NCBI GenBank assembly: GCA_035483935.1
Contig: DATHPK010000246.1
Span: 1 to 8,138 of the forward strand
DNA: 8,138 nt
Origin: Bog-473 sp035483935
Lineage (GTDB): Bacteria; Actinomycetota; Acidimicrobiia; Acidimicrobiales; RAAP-2
Direction: 5' to 3'
The notes below the pieces were generated by a model, which worked only from the letters and a program-made list of their open reading frames with translations, did not search any database and was not told the DNA's origin. How positions within the stretch are numbered: position 1 is the stretch's first letter; each line of letters begins with the position of its first letter. The position numbers were made by a program, and so were the translations under genes. Shown in pieces: positions 1 through 6,598 of the stretch.

Positions 1-220
1 CCGCCGCCCGGACGTCGTCCAGGACCGACACGCTCCTGGTGGCGTGGGGCAGAGCAATGTGACGAATGCCGGCGCGCTCCAGTTCGGGCACGAAGGAGCC
101 GGATGCGGAGACTCCGACCACCTCGAAGCCCGCCGCGGCGAAGGCAGTGAGCTGGGGCCCGAGCAGCAGGGCCAGGCTCATGTCCGTCGTGGTGACGTGG
201 ACGAGCAGTGGCTTTCTCAA
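1..220 (-). CDS. Glycosyltransferase family 4-like protein, N-terminal part (runs off the left edge)
   Basis: This is the first 73 codons of a protein that continues beyond position 1. It resembles the N-terminal acceptor-binding Rossmann half of GT-B glycosyltransferases of family 4, which transfer a sugar from a nucleotide donor to a growing glycan at the cytoplasmic face of the membrane. The visible part has a beta strand followed by HVTTTDMSLALLLGPQL (about residues 8-24), then AAAGFEVVGVSASG and a segment rich in E, L and R (VPELERAGIRHIAL), which is the usual opening of this family. I chose the TTG at 220-218 because it keeps the first beta strand (KPLLVHV). It overlaps the deacetylase TGA as TTGA, so the two genes are probably translationally coupled. 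An in-frame ATG at 181-179 would cut off the first strand and is less likely. The donor-binding half is outside the window, so the substrate cannot be inferred. Confidence 0.8.
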   Translation of the reverse strand, partial: MRKPLLVHVTTTDMSLALLLGPQLTAFAAAGFEVVGVSASGSFVPELERAGIRHIALPHATRSVSVLDDVRAA

Positions 221-1059
221 GTGGTGGCGCCCGCCAGGCGGCGACGGTTGACCAGTCGCCGCAGGTCGTCCTCCATGCGCATTCCCCCGACCACCTTGCG
301 GTCGAAGAAGGCCATCCCGTCGTCCAACTGGACCGGCGAGCGGGCCAGGCGGTACGGGTCGGTCGCTCCGTAGGGGTTGGCGCGGGTGCCCGCAAGCGCA
401 GCGGAGGCGAAGCGCGCCCGCACTGCTCGGTCGGCCGCGGGCGAACCGGCCAGCGCCTTGGGGTAGGCGAAGTGTCGAGACTCGACCCCCAGCCGCTCGC
501 CGATCAGGGAGATGGAGCGGTCGAGCTCCCCGTCCACGGCCGCGGCGGGCAGGCGATCGAGAAGGGCATGCGTGTCGGTATGGGAGCCGACCGTGACGAG
601 TCCCGTGGAGACGGCGTCCGCCAAAGCGGACCAGCTCAGCGGGGTGGCAGACCCGGGGAACGGTCGGCCGCGTTCGACGAAGTCGGTCGCCACGTACAGG
701 GTGGCGGGCACGCGGTGCCGGACCAGGATGGGAAGCGCCTCCTCGACGAAGTCGGCGGTGCCGTCGTCGAAGGTGATGACCACCGCACCAGGCCCCGACG
801 GGGGCGGCCCGGACAGCGCGGTCAGGGCGCCGTCGAGGTCGACCACGCCCGGGCCCGCCACCAACCGGGCCACCTGCTCTTCGAAGAGCCCGCCGGGCAG
901 GTCGACCTGGGATGCGGTGCGGCGTCCCACGCGGTGATACAGGAGGACGACGAGTCCAGACCGGGGCCGGCGCACCACGTCGTGCGCCGCCGCCACCCGC
1001 TTGAGGGCGCCGCGCCCGACTCGCTTCGCCGCGGACGCTCTCCCCACGTCGGCCATCAT
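217..1059 (-). CDS. Polysaccharide deacetylase (NodB/CE4 family)
   Basis: This is a metal-dependent deacetylase of carbohydrate esterase family 4, which removes N- or O-acetyl groups from sugars in polysaccharides. With the ATG at 1059 it is 280 residues. Family motifs are plain: LYHRVG near residue 40, TFDDG at about 96-100 (catalytic base and metal Asp), SHTDTH at about 159-164 (the two metal-binding His) and FAYP at about 197-200. No signal peptide or membrane segment is visible; the N-terminus is basic (KRVGRGALKR). It may act on a lipid-linked or nucleotide-linked intermediate inside the cell, although non-classical export cannot be excluded. The frame stays open upstream to a GTG at 1191, but that extension is Arg/Gly/Pro-rich, crosses the divergent intergenic region and has no family resemblance. 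A GGTGAAG sequence about nine bases before the ATG may be its ribosome binding site. ATG 1056 is an equal alternative. It is followed by a glycosyltransferase with overlapping stop and start. Confidence 0.9.
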   Translation of the reverse strand: MMADVGRASAAKRVGRGALKRVAAAHDVVRRPRSGLVVLLYHRVGRRTASQVDLPGGLFEEQVARLVAGPGVVDLDGALTALSGPPPSGPGAVVITFDDGTADFVEEALPILVRHRVPATLYVATDFVERGRPFPGSATPLSWSALADAVSTGLVTVGSHTDTHALLDRLPAAAVDGELDRSISLIGERLGVESRHFAYPKALAGSPAADRAVRARFASAALAGTRANPYGATDPYRLARSPVQLDDGMAFFDRKVVGGMRMEDDLRRLVNRRRLAGATT

Positions 1060-1106
1060 GCCAGGCGGCTTCACCGTGCCAGATCGTGCCTGCGGCCGGC
1101 TACTCA

Positions 1107-1130
1107 CCCCTCCCCGCCCCGGCCTGCCCC
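1107..1130 (-). other. Potential G-quadruplex motif upstream of the deacetylase
   Basis: Read on the minus strand, four runs of exactly four G are separated by loops of 6, 1 and 1 bases (CAGGCC, C, A). This satisfies the standard G-quadruplex pattern with four stacked tetrads and very short loops. It lies 48-71 bases upstream of the deacetylase ATG, on the strand that would be the non-template strand and the leader RNA if transcription starts farther upstream. Whether it folds or matters in the cell is unknown; GC-rich genomes produce such runs by chance more often than others. Confidence 0.55.
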
Positions 1131-1180
1131 TAACCTGACCGGCGATTACTCTCACCCTTCCTGGCTGCCATCGGCCCGAG

Positions 1181-1191
1181 GTGGTCACCAC
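1181..1191. repeat. Short inverted repeat ahead of the dehydrogenase ribosome binding site
   Basis: GTGGT and ACCAC form perfect 5-base arms around a single C. The repeat ends two bases before the GAAGGAG ribosome binding site of the dehydrogenase gene. A one-base spacer cannot make a normal hairpin loop, so if it is functional it would more likely be a small operator half-site pair. Arms this short also occur by chance. Confidence 0.25.
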
Positions 1192-1194
1192 GTA

Positions 1195-1201
1195 GAAGGA
1201 G
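1195..1201 (+). promoter_or_regulatory. Strong ribosome binding site (GAAGGAG) deciding the GTG start of the dehydrogenase
   Basis: GAAGGAG matches the anti-Shine-Dalgarno sequence well and is followed after six bases by GTG at 1208. This is the clearest ribosome binding site in the window and settles the start of the nucleotide-sugar dehydrogenase. Confidence 0.8.
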
Positions 1202-1207
1202 TTACCC

Positions 1208-2464
1208 GTGTCGTTAGTGGTGGTCGTCGGTCAGGGCTATGTCGGACTGCCGCTCGCCCTTCGCGCCGTGGAGGCGGGCCACCGAGTCGTGGGTTTCGAC
1301 ACGGACGAGGCGCGCACGGCGAGGCTGGCGGCCGGGGACTCCTACATCGACGACGTGTCCTCCGCGCAGCTCAAGGAAGCGCTCGCCACCGGCCGCTACG
1401 CGGCCACGCGGGATGAGGCGGCGTGCGACGGATTCGACGTTGCCCTCATCACCGTGCCGACGCCGTTGAAGGAGGGCGTGCCGGACCTGTCGTTCATCGA
1501 GGATGCCGGAGCCATGCTGGCCCGCCATCTGCACTCCGGGGCGACCGTGGTCCTGGAATCCACCACCTACCCCGGGACCACCGTCGAGCTGCTGGTCCCG
1601 ATCCTCGAATCGGGCTCCGGGTTGGTGGCCGGGGATGGCTTTCACGTGGGCTACAGCCCCGAGCGGATCGATCCCGGCAACCCGAAATGGACGCTGGTCA
1701 ACACACCGAAGGTGGTGTCGGGCATCGACGCCGCGTCGCTGGCGTCGGTGCAGACCTTCTATGACGGACTGGTCGAGACCACCGTGGCGGTCGGCCGGAC
1801 CCAGGAAGCCGAGCTCGTGAAGTTGATCGAGAACACGTACCGCCATGTGAACGTCGCACTGGTCAACGAGCTGGCCATGTTCGCGTCGGATCTCGGTATC
1901 GACATCTGGGAATCCCTGAACGCGGCCGGGACGAAGCCGTTCGGGTTCACCCGCTTCAACCCGGGACCAGGCGTCGGCGGGCACTGCCTCCCCGTAGATC
2001 CGAGCTATCTGTCGTGGCAGGTCAAGCGGCGAGCGGGCCAGGCTTTCCGTTTCGTCGAGCTGGCGAACGACATCAACGACCACATGCCGGACTATGTGGC
2101 CCGTCGCATCATGATGTCGTTCAACCGCAGAAAGCAGATCATGAACGGCAGCCGCGTCCTCCTGCTCGGGCTGGCCTACAAACCCAACACCGGGGACGTC
2201 CGGGAGTCGCCCGCCCTTGTCGTGGCGGACCAACTGATCGGCCTGGGCGCCGAGGTCGGTGCCGTCGATCCCCACATCGAGCGCAGCCGGATGGATGCAC
2301 GAATCCGGATGTGCGATCTCACCGCCGCGGAATTGAGCTCAGCGGACGTTGTCGTGGTGCTCACGGACCACGACGTCTTCGATTGGGATCTCGTGAGCCA
2401 GCACTCCCGCTTTATCTTCGACACCCGGCATCGGCTGACCGGGACCCACGTCGAACAGCTCTGA
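1208..2464 (+). CDS. Nucleotide-sugar 6-dehydrogenase, WbpA-like (UDP-N-acetylglucosamine 6-dehydrogenase type)
   Basis: This 418-residue cytoplasmic enzyme belongs to the UDP-glucose/GDP-mannose dehydrogenase family, which oxidises the C6 hydroxyl of a nucleotide sugar to a carboxylate with two NAD+. The N-terminal Rossmann motif GQGYVGLPLA is at residues 8-17, with D31 at the end of the second strand for NAD binding. ESTTYPGTT (117-125), YSPERIDPGN (149-158) and KVVSGID (168-174) are typical of the WbpA/TviB group, which acts on UDP-GlcNAc-type substrates. K205 lies in KLIENTYR, the catalytic C260 in GVGGHCLPVDP, and the C-terminal UDP-binding domain has GLAYKPNTGDVRESPA (321-336). Length is normal for the family and no key residue is missing. 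The GTG start is fixed by a good ribosome binding site; codon 3 is the rare TTA. It leads a plus-strand series of glycan genes and would supply a uronic acid donor. Exact substrate (UDP-GlcNAc, UDP-ManNAc or UDP-Glc) cannot be decided by eye. Confidence 0.95.
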   Translation: MSLVVVVGQGYVGLPLALRAVEAGHRVVGFDTDEARTARLAAGDSYIDDVSSAQLKEALATGRYAATRDEAACDGFDVALITVPTPLKEGVPDLSFIEDAGAMLARHLHSGATVVLESTTYPGTTVELLVPILESGSGLVAGDGFHVGYSPERIDPGNPKWTLVNTPKVVSGIDAASLASVQTFYDGLVETTVAVGRTQEAELVKLIENTYRHVNVALVNELAMFASDLGIDIWESLNAAGTKPFGFTRFNPGPGVGGHCLPVDPSYLSWQVKRRAGQAFRFVELANDINDHMPDYVARRIMMSFNRRKQIMNGSRVLLLGLAYKPNTGDVRESPALVVADQLIGLGAEVGAVDPHIERSRMDARIRMCDLTAAELSSADVVVVLTDHDVFDWDLVSQHSRFIFDTRHRLTGTHVEQL

Positions 2465-2501
2465 GCGTCAGCTGTTGCTCGTACGCAGACCTGTGACGGT
2501 C

Positions 2502-2506
2502 GGGAG
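2502..2506 (+). promoter_or_regulatory. Ribosome binding site (GGGAG) deciding the GTG start of the membrane protein
   Basis: GGGAG sits five bases before the GTG at 2512 within the 47-base gap after the dehydrogenase stop. It supports this start over later in-frame Met codons such as M49, which would remove the first membrane segment. Confidence 0.6.
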
Positions 2507-2511
2507 CACTC

Positions 2512-4464
2512 GTGGACGCTGACACTCAGTTGGGACCGGTCGCCCATCCCGAGCAGGGAGAGCGAACACCCTGGACGACCACCGCACGCCCCCTTGCCTG
2601 GGTCGGTGGCTTCATCGCCACCACGGCGCTGTGCGCATGGTTCGCCGTGTACGGCATGTTCACGGCTATCCCTGGTGACGACGAGGGGTACATGCTCATC
2701 GCGCTGCAGCAATTCGAGCGCCATGGCGCCCTCTACACCCACGTCTACAGCCAGTACGGGCCCTTCTACTTCCAGTTCTGGTCCAGTGTCTTCAGCTGGC
2801 TCCCGGTGTCCGTGGACAACGGCCGCATCATTACGACGATCGTTTGGACCCTGAGCGCCCTTGGCTTCGGCGTGGCCACCGCCATTATCACCCGCCAGCT
2901 CGCTGCCGGACTGGTGACACAAGTGATCGTGGCCCGGCTACTCGTCAGTCTGGGATCGGAGTCGATGCATCCAGCCGGGCTCGCGACACTGCTCCTGGCA
3001 TGCATCACCGTCGCAGCGGCTGCGATCGCCCGCGGTCACCGCCGGTTCGCCATCCCGGCGTTGGGGGTCCTGGTGGTCGCGCTCCTGTGCACCCAGGTCA
3101 ATTTGGGGGTCTTCGCCGTTGTCGCCCTCGTTTTCACTGCGTCCGCCCTCGGACCGAGGGGCATCGCCGCACGTTACGCGAGAGTGGCCGCGACGGCGCT
3201 CTTCCTCGTCGCGCCGTTACTCCTCGTGGCCAGCCAGTCCAGCGAAGCCGGCGTGGTCGATCTCGCCACGGTGGTGGCCTTGTCGGCAGCGGCCATCGCC
3301 ATCGTCACCGTGCGGCGTGAGAACCAGGGGATCGTCGGACGGGAGGACGTCGTGCGGTGCTCGGCCGCAGCCGGCGTCACCCTGATAGCAGTAATCGCCG
3401 GCGCACTCTTCACCGGCACCACCTTTGCCGACCTCGTGCGGGGAATGGTCATCGACCCCATCACTCTGTCGCACGACTTCATCCACCCGCTCGCCGTGTC
3501 GTGGGTGGCTGTGGCGTGGGCCGTGCTCGGCGTGCTCGCCGCTGTGGCGATTCGCGCCTGGCGCTCCCGCGCCCCTACGTCGGCTTGGGGATGGAGCGAC
3601 ACCACGGGCGCGGTGCGGGTGGCCGCTGGCCTGTTCATCTTGTTCTGCACCGTGTTGCAGGGACAGTTCCCCGCCCCCCTGGGGAGACTCAACCTGATGG
3701 TCGCTTGCCCGCTCCTCTTCTTGGTGGTGCCAACGCAGCGAGAGTCGGATGACAACGGTTTTCTGGTCCGGGTTCTCTTGGTGGCGTTGGCGGTGCTGGA
3801 GGTGCTGCAGGTGTTCCCGGTGGCTGGGGCCCAGATCTCGTGGGCTACCGTGCTCCTCGTCCCGGCCGGCATGGTCTGCCTCTCGGATGGCTTGGCACCT
3901 TTGCTCGTCGCGGCTCGCAGCACGTCGGCCTGGCGCAAGGCTCCGCTCTACGCAGCCGTAGTCGTCATGGCGGTCGGCCTGCTGTCGCTGGCGAACGACT
4001 TCGTCGACAACTTCCGCGGGGCGCGGCATGACTATCAGGCCAATCAACCGATGACCCTCCCGGGGACCGATCTCATCCATGCCGCTCGCCCGGTCAGCGA
4101 TCTCTTCTCGTCGCTCAGCGGCTCGATCCGCACCTCGTGCAACGGTTTCATTACGTATCCGGGCATGAACGAGTTCTATTTCCTGAGCGGAGAGGCGCCT
4201 CCCACCTCCTACAACACCACCGATTGGATGTTCCTCTTCCCCCCCAGCCAGCAGGAGCAGATCGTGAGGCGGATCAAGGAGGAGGGCACGGTCCGGTTCT
4301 GTGTGCTGGACGCCCCCTTCTGGGTGGACTCCTGGGTGGAGAGCTCGCCCACCAAACGTCTCCCCGACGGGCCTTTGGTGAGCTTCATCGAGAGATTGGA
4401 GCGTGCCCACGACAACCCCCGGATCTTCGGCGCGTACCGGTTGTTCGTCGTCGGTCGAGGATAG
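2512..4464 (+). CDS. Polytopic membrane protein, GT-C glycosyltransferase-like, with C-terminal extracytoplasmic domain
   Basis: This 650-residue protein has about 12-13 hydrophobic segments between residues 29 and 495, then a soluble tail of about 150 residues. After the first membrane segment (about 29-52) comes PGDDEGYM (54-61), then YSQYGPFYFQFW. An acidic pair in the first outer loop is the hallmark of GT-C enzymes (PMT/ArnT-like), which use polyprenyl-phosphate sugars outside the cytoplasmic membrane, so D56, D57 and E58 are candidate catalytic or metal residues. The tail contains TYPGMNEFYFLSGEAPPTSY (548-567) followed by a TDWMFLFPPSQQ stretch, which looks like a conserved C-terminal domain of such proteins rather than random sequence. 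The GTG start at 2512 follows GGGAG (2502-2506) at five bases. The gene begins 47 bases after the dehydrogenase, so the two are likely cotranscribed. It carries one TTA codon (3217). Activity is inferred from topology and one motif; a polymerase or flippase-like role is possible. I cannot assign a named family. Confidence 0.8.
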   Translation: MDADTQLGPVAHPEQGERTPWTTTARPLAWVGGFIATTALCAWFAVYGMFTAIPGDDEGYMLIALQQFERHGALYTHVYSQYGPFYFQFWSSVFSWLPVSVDNGRIITTIVWTLSALGFGVATAIITRQLAAGLVTQVIVARLLVSLGSESMHPAGLATLLLACITVAAAAIARGHRRFAIPALGVLVVALLCTQVNLGVFAVVALVFTASALGPRGIAARYARVAATALFLVAPLLLVASQSSEAGVVDLATVVALSAAAIAIVTVRRENQGIVGREDVVRCSAAAGVTLIAVIAGALFTGTTFADLVRGMVIDPITLSHDFIHPLAVSWVAVAWAVLGVLAAVAIRAWRSRAPTSAWGWSDTTGAVRVAAGLFILFCTVLQGQFPAPLGRLNLMVACPLLFLVVPTQRESDDNGFLVRVLLVALAVLEVLQVFPVAGAQISWATVLLVPAGMVCLSDGLAPLLVAARSTSAWRKAPLYAAVVVMAVGLLSLANDFVDNFRGARHDYQANQPMTLPGTDLIHAARPVSDLFSSLSGSIRTSCNGFITYPGMNEFYFLSGEAPPTSYNTTDWMFLFPPSQQEQIVRRIKEEGTVRFCVLDAPFWVDSWVESSPTKRLPDGPLVSFIERLERAHDNPRIFGAYRLFVVGRG

Positions 4465-4639
4465 GGCGACCCTCTCTGGGCCGAACCAAAGCGCGACCGT
4501 TCGGCGCCATCCGGCCCGAGGGCCGCGGCCAGCCACAGGAGTGCTGCACGCCTCGACGCAAGGCCCGGCGGTACGCTGCGCCCAGCAGCTCGCCTGGCGA
4601 TAACGGTGGCGGGCGTTGGAATGGCCACGGGGGCAGACA
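4465..4639 (+). promoter_or_regulatory. Gap between membrane protein and asnB: hairpin near its start, possible promoter
   Basis: These 175 bases hold no credible gene. Just after the membrane protein stop, GCCGAAC (4480-4486) and GTTCGGC (4499-4505) are perfect 7-base inverted arms around a 12-base loop. No T tract follows, so a standard intrinsic terminator is not supported. GGTACGCT at 4570-4577 contains a TANNNT-type -10 (TACGCT), with TCGACG at 4553-4558 as a weak and too closely spaced -35. The gap is long for an operon junction, so asnB may have its own promoter. GGGGG at 4629-4633, six bases before the ATG, may serve as a ribosome binding site. Confidence 0.3.
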
Positions 4640-6598
4640 ATGTGCGGCATCGCCGGATTGCTTGACCCGGAGTGGTCAGGGACGGCCGAAGAGCTTGCCC
4701 GAATCGCCGATGCGATGGCCCGGCCCCTGGCCCACCGGGGGCCCGACGACGAGGGCACCTGGTGCGACGCCGAGGCCGGGATCGGTTTCGGTCACCGCCG
4801 ACTGGCGATCATGGACCTCTCGCCGGCCGGCCACCAGCCCATGGTCTCGGCCGACGGCCGCTGGGTCGCCGCCTACAACGGAGAGTGTTACAACGCCGCC
4901 GAGCTGCGCGCCGCCCTGCCGGATCGAGGCCGTGGCCTCAAGGGCCACTGCGACACCGAGGTGGTGGTGGAGGCGGTGGCCGCCTGGGGCCTGCGCCCGA
5001 CTCTCGAGCGGCTCGATGCGATGTTCGCCCTGGCCCTGTGGGACCGTCGCGACCGCGTCCTGCACCTGACGCGGGACCGTCTGGGCGAGAAGCCGCTCTA
5101 TTACTCGGTCGTGGACGGAATCGTGCTCTTCGGCTCCGAGTTGCGCGCGCTCCTCGCCTATCCCGGCTTCAACCGGGAGATCGACCGGCGGGCACTGGCT
5201 CTCCTTCTGCGTCTCAACTACATCCCCGCCCCTCTCACCATTTTCACCGGGGCGCGGAAGCTGGCCGCGGCCACGCTGGTGAGCCTGCGCCCGGGCGAAC
5301 GCGGCTGGCCCGAGCCCGAGATCTGGTGGGACTTTCCGGCCGCGGCCCGGACCGCCATGGCGACGCGACCGCCCGCGGGCGATGACCAGGGCGCGCTCGA
5401 CCATCTCGAGGCGGTGCTGGCCGAAGCCGTGTCCCGCCGAATGGTGGCCGATGTCCCCGTCGGCTCCTTCCTGTCCGGCGGCATCGACTCCAGCCTGATC
5501 ACGGCCCTGGCCCAAGCCGGGTCCACGGAATCCGTGCGGACCTTCACCGTTGGTTTCTCCGGCCAGGGACACGACGAGGCGGACCACGCGGAAGCGGTGG
5601 CCCGGCATCTCGGCACCGCCCACACCCGGATCGACCTGACGGCCGACGATGCCCTGAACCTGGTGCCCCACCTCGGTCGCCAGTACGACGAGCCCTTTGC
5701 CGACCCTTCCCAGTTACCCACCCTCCTCATGTGCCGCGAGGCCCGCCGCCACGTCACCGTGGCCCTGTCGGGTGACGGCGGCGACGAGGCATTCGGCGGT
5801 TACCGCCGCTACACGGCGGGGGCAATGCTGAGCCGGCGAGTCCTGCCCCTGCCCCGGCGCCTACGCGGGGCCGCCGCCGGCGCGATGGACGCGGTGCCCG
5901 GTGCTGTATGGGACGGCATCGGACGTGGCGCGCAACGCCTGCGCCCCGCCGCAGTGGGGCCGGATCTCGGCACCCGCGCCCACAAACTCGCCCGCCTGCT
6001 GACGGCCGGTTCGTCCCGCGACGTCTACATGAGCCTGGTCTCGGCCTGGGACGACGCCGAAAGGGTTGTCGTCGGGGCTCCCGACTCGCCTTGGAGCGGT
6101 CCGCCGTCCCTCTGCGGCCTGGTGGGAACGCCGGCGGAGGAGATGATGGCCTGGGACACGCTCTCGACGCTGCCCGACGAGATGCTGGTCAAGGTCGACC
6201 GGGCCAGCATGGCCTTCGGTCTCGAGGTGCGGCCGCCCCTTGTCGACCACAAGGTGGTGGAGGCGGCCTGGAATCTGCCTCCTTCGCTGCGAATCCAGGG
6301 GACCGTGGGCAAGAGGGCGCTGCGCCTCCTTCTGGAGCGCCACGTGCCCCGCCACCTGTTCGATCGGCCCAAGACGGGCTTCGATCCCCCGCTGGGCATG
6401 TGGCTACGCGGGCCGCTGCGGGGCTGGGCCGAGGACCACCTCGCTGCGTCCCGCCTGAAGGACCAGGGCTTCTTCGACCCGGTGGCTGTGCGAACCTGCT
6501 GGGACGCGCACCTGGCCGGGCGGCCGGGCCTGGAGTATCCACTGTGGGCCGTCCTGGCGTTCGAGGCCTGGCTCGACGAAACGGACGCTTCGAGCTGA
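4640..6598 (+). CDS. asnB: Asparagine synthase (glutamine-hydrolysing) / AsnB-type amidotransferase
   Basis: This 652-residue protein has the two domains of class B asparagine synthetases. The N-terminal class II glutamine amidotransferase begins MCGIAG, with C2 as nucleophile after removal of Met; RGPDDEG (33-39), GHRRLAIMDLSPAGHQPM (51-68), YNGE (79-82), CDTEV (104-108) and DRLGEKPLYY (146-155) are all present. The C-terminal ATP pyrophosphatase domain shows the P-loop SGGIDSS (279-285), VALSGDGGDEAFGGYRRY (374-391) and, near the end, LEVRPPLVDH and RPKTGFDPPLGMWL. No catalytic residue appears lost. The ATG at 4640 is chosen because Cys must follow the initiator; a TTG eight codons upstream is excluded. 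Family members make asparagine from aspartate, ATP and glutamine. Paralogues in O-antigen and exopolysaccharide clusters (WbpS-like and exosortase-associated amidotransferases) are thought to amidate sugar carboxylates. The location beside a uronate-forming dehydrogenase favours the latter role, but sequence alone does not separate them. One TTA codon is at 5714. Confidence 0.93.
   Translation: MCGIAGLLDPEWSGTAEELARIADAMARPLAHRGPDDEGTWCDAEAGIGFGHRRLAIMDLSPAGHQPMVSADGRWVAAYNGECYNAAELRAALPDRGRGLKGHCDTEVVVEAVAAWGLRPTLERLDAMFALALWDRRDRVLHLTRDRLGEKPLYYSVVDGIVLFGSELRALLAYPGFNREIDRRALALLLRLNYIPAPLTIFTGARKLAAATLVSLRPGERGWPEPEIWWDFPAAARTAMATRPPAGDDQGALDHLEAVLAEAVSRRMVADVPVGSFLSGGIDSSLITALAQAGSTESVRTFTVGFSGQGHDEADHAEAVARHLGTAHTRIDLTADDALNLVPHLGRQYDEPFADPSQLPTLLMCREARRHVTVALSGDGGDEAFGGYRRYTAGAMLSRRVLPLPRRLRGAAAGAMDAVPGAVWDGIGRGAQRLRPAAVGPDLGTRAHKLARLLTAGSSRDVYMSLVSAWDDAERVVVGAPDSPWSGPPSLCGLVGTPAEEMMAWDTLSTLPDEMLVKVDRASMAFGLEVRPPLVDHKVVEAAWNLPPSLRIQGTVGKRALRLLLERHVPRHLFDRPKTGFDPPLGMWLRGPLRGWAEDHLAASRLKDQGFFDPVAVRTCWDAHLAGRPGLEYPLWAVLAFEAWLDETDASS

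Larger units (their letters stand above)
1060..1207. promoter_or_regulatory. Divergent intergenic region between deacetylase and nucleotide-sugar dehydrogenase
   Basis: These 148 bases separate two divergent genes and must hold the promoters for both. I see no convincing -35/-10 pair. TAACCT at 1131-1136 and TACTCT at 1147-1152 fit the loose actinobacterial TANNNT -10 form on the plus strand but lack good -35 partners. The region includes a run of four C4 tracts (G4 on the minus strand) at 1107-1130 and an 11-base inverted repeat at 1181-1191. The role as a promoter region is inferred from gene orientation only. Confidence 0.5.

Noticed and set aside
1060..1191. Longer deacetylase start at GTG 1191
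   Set aside because: The extra 44 residues are Arg/Gly/Pro-rich, cover the divergent intergenic region and do not resemble the family N-terminus.
208..1416. 402-codon plus-strand open frame across the deacetylase
   Set aside because: It is antisense to a gene with clear NodB motifs, and its translation is low-complexity (R, G, H, P rich) with no family features. It also overlaps the well-supported dehydrogenase start.
1214..2275. 353-codon minus-strand open frame opposite the dehydrogenase
   Set aside because: The opposite strand has a complete dehydrogenase with all catalytic motifs; this frame is an artefact of high GC.
4480..4505. Rho-independent terminator after the membrane protein
   Set aside because: The 7-base inverted arms are real but the loop is 12 bases and no T run follows, so I only describe it as a hairpin within the intergenic entry.
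4616..4639. TTG start eight codons upstream of asnB
   Set aside because: The glutaminase domain needs Cys directly after the initiator Met, which fixes the start at 4640.
3217..4758. 513-codon minus-strand open frame across the membrane protein and the start of asnB
   Set aside because: It is a shadow of two well-supported plus-strand genes. Its translation is rich in H, R, E and G without hydrophobic core patterns or motifs.
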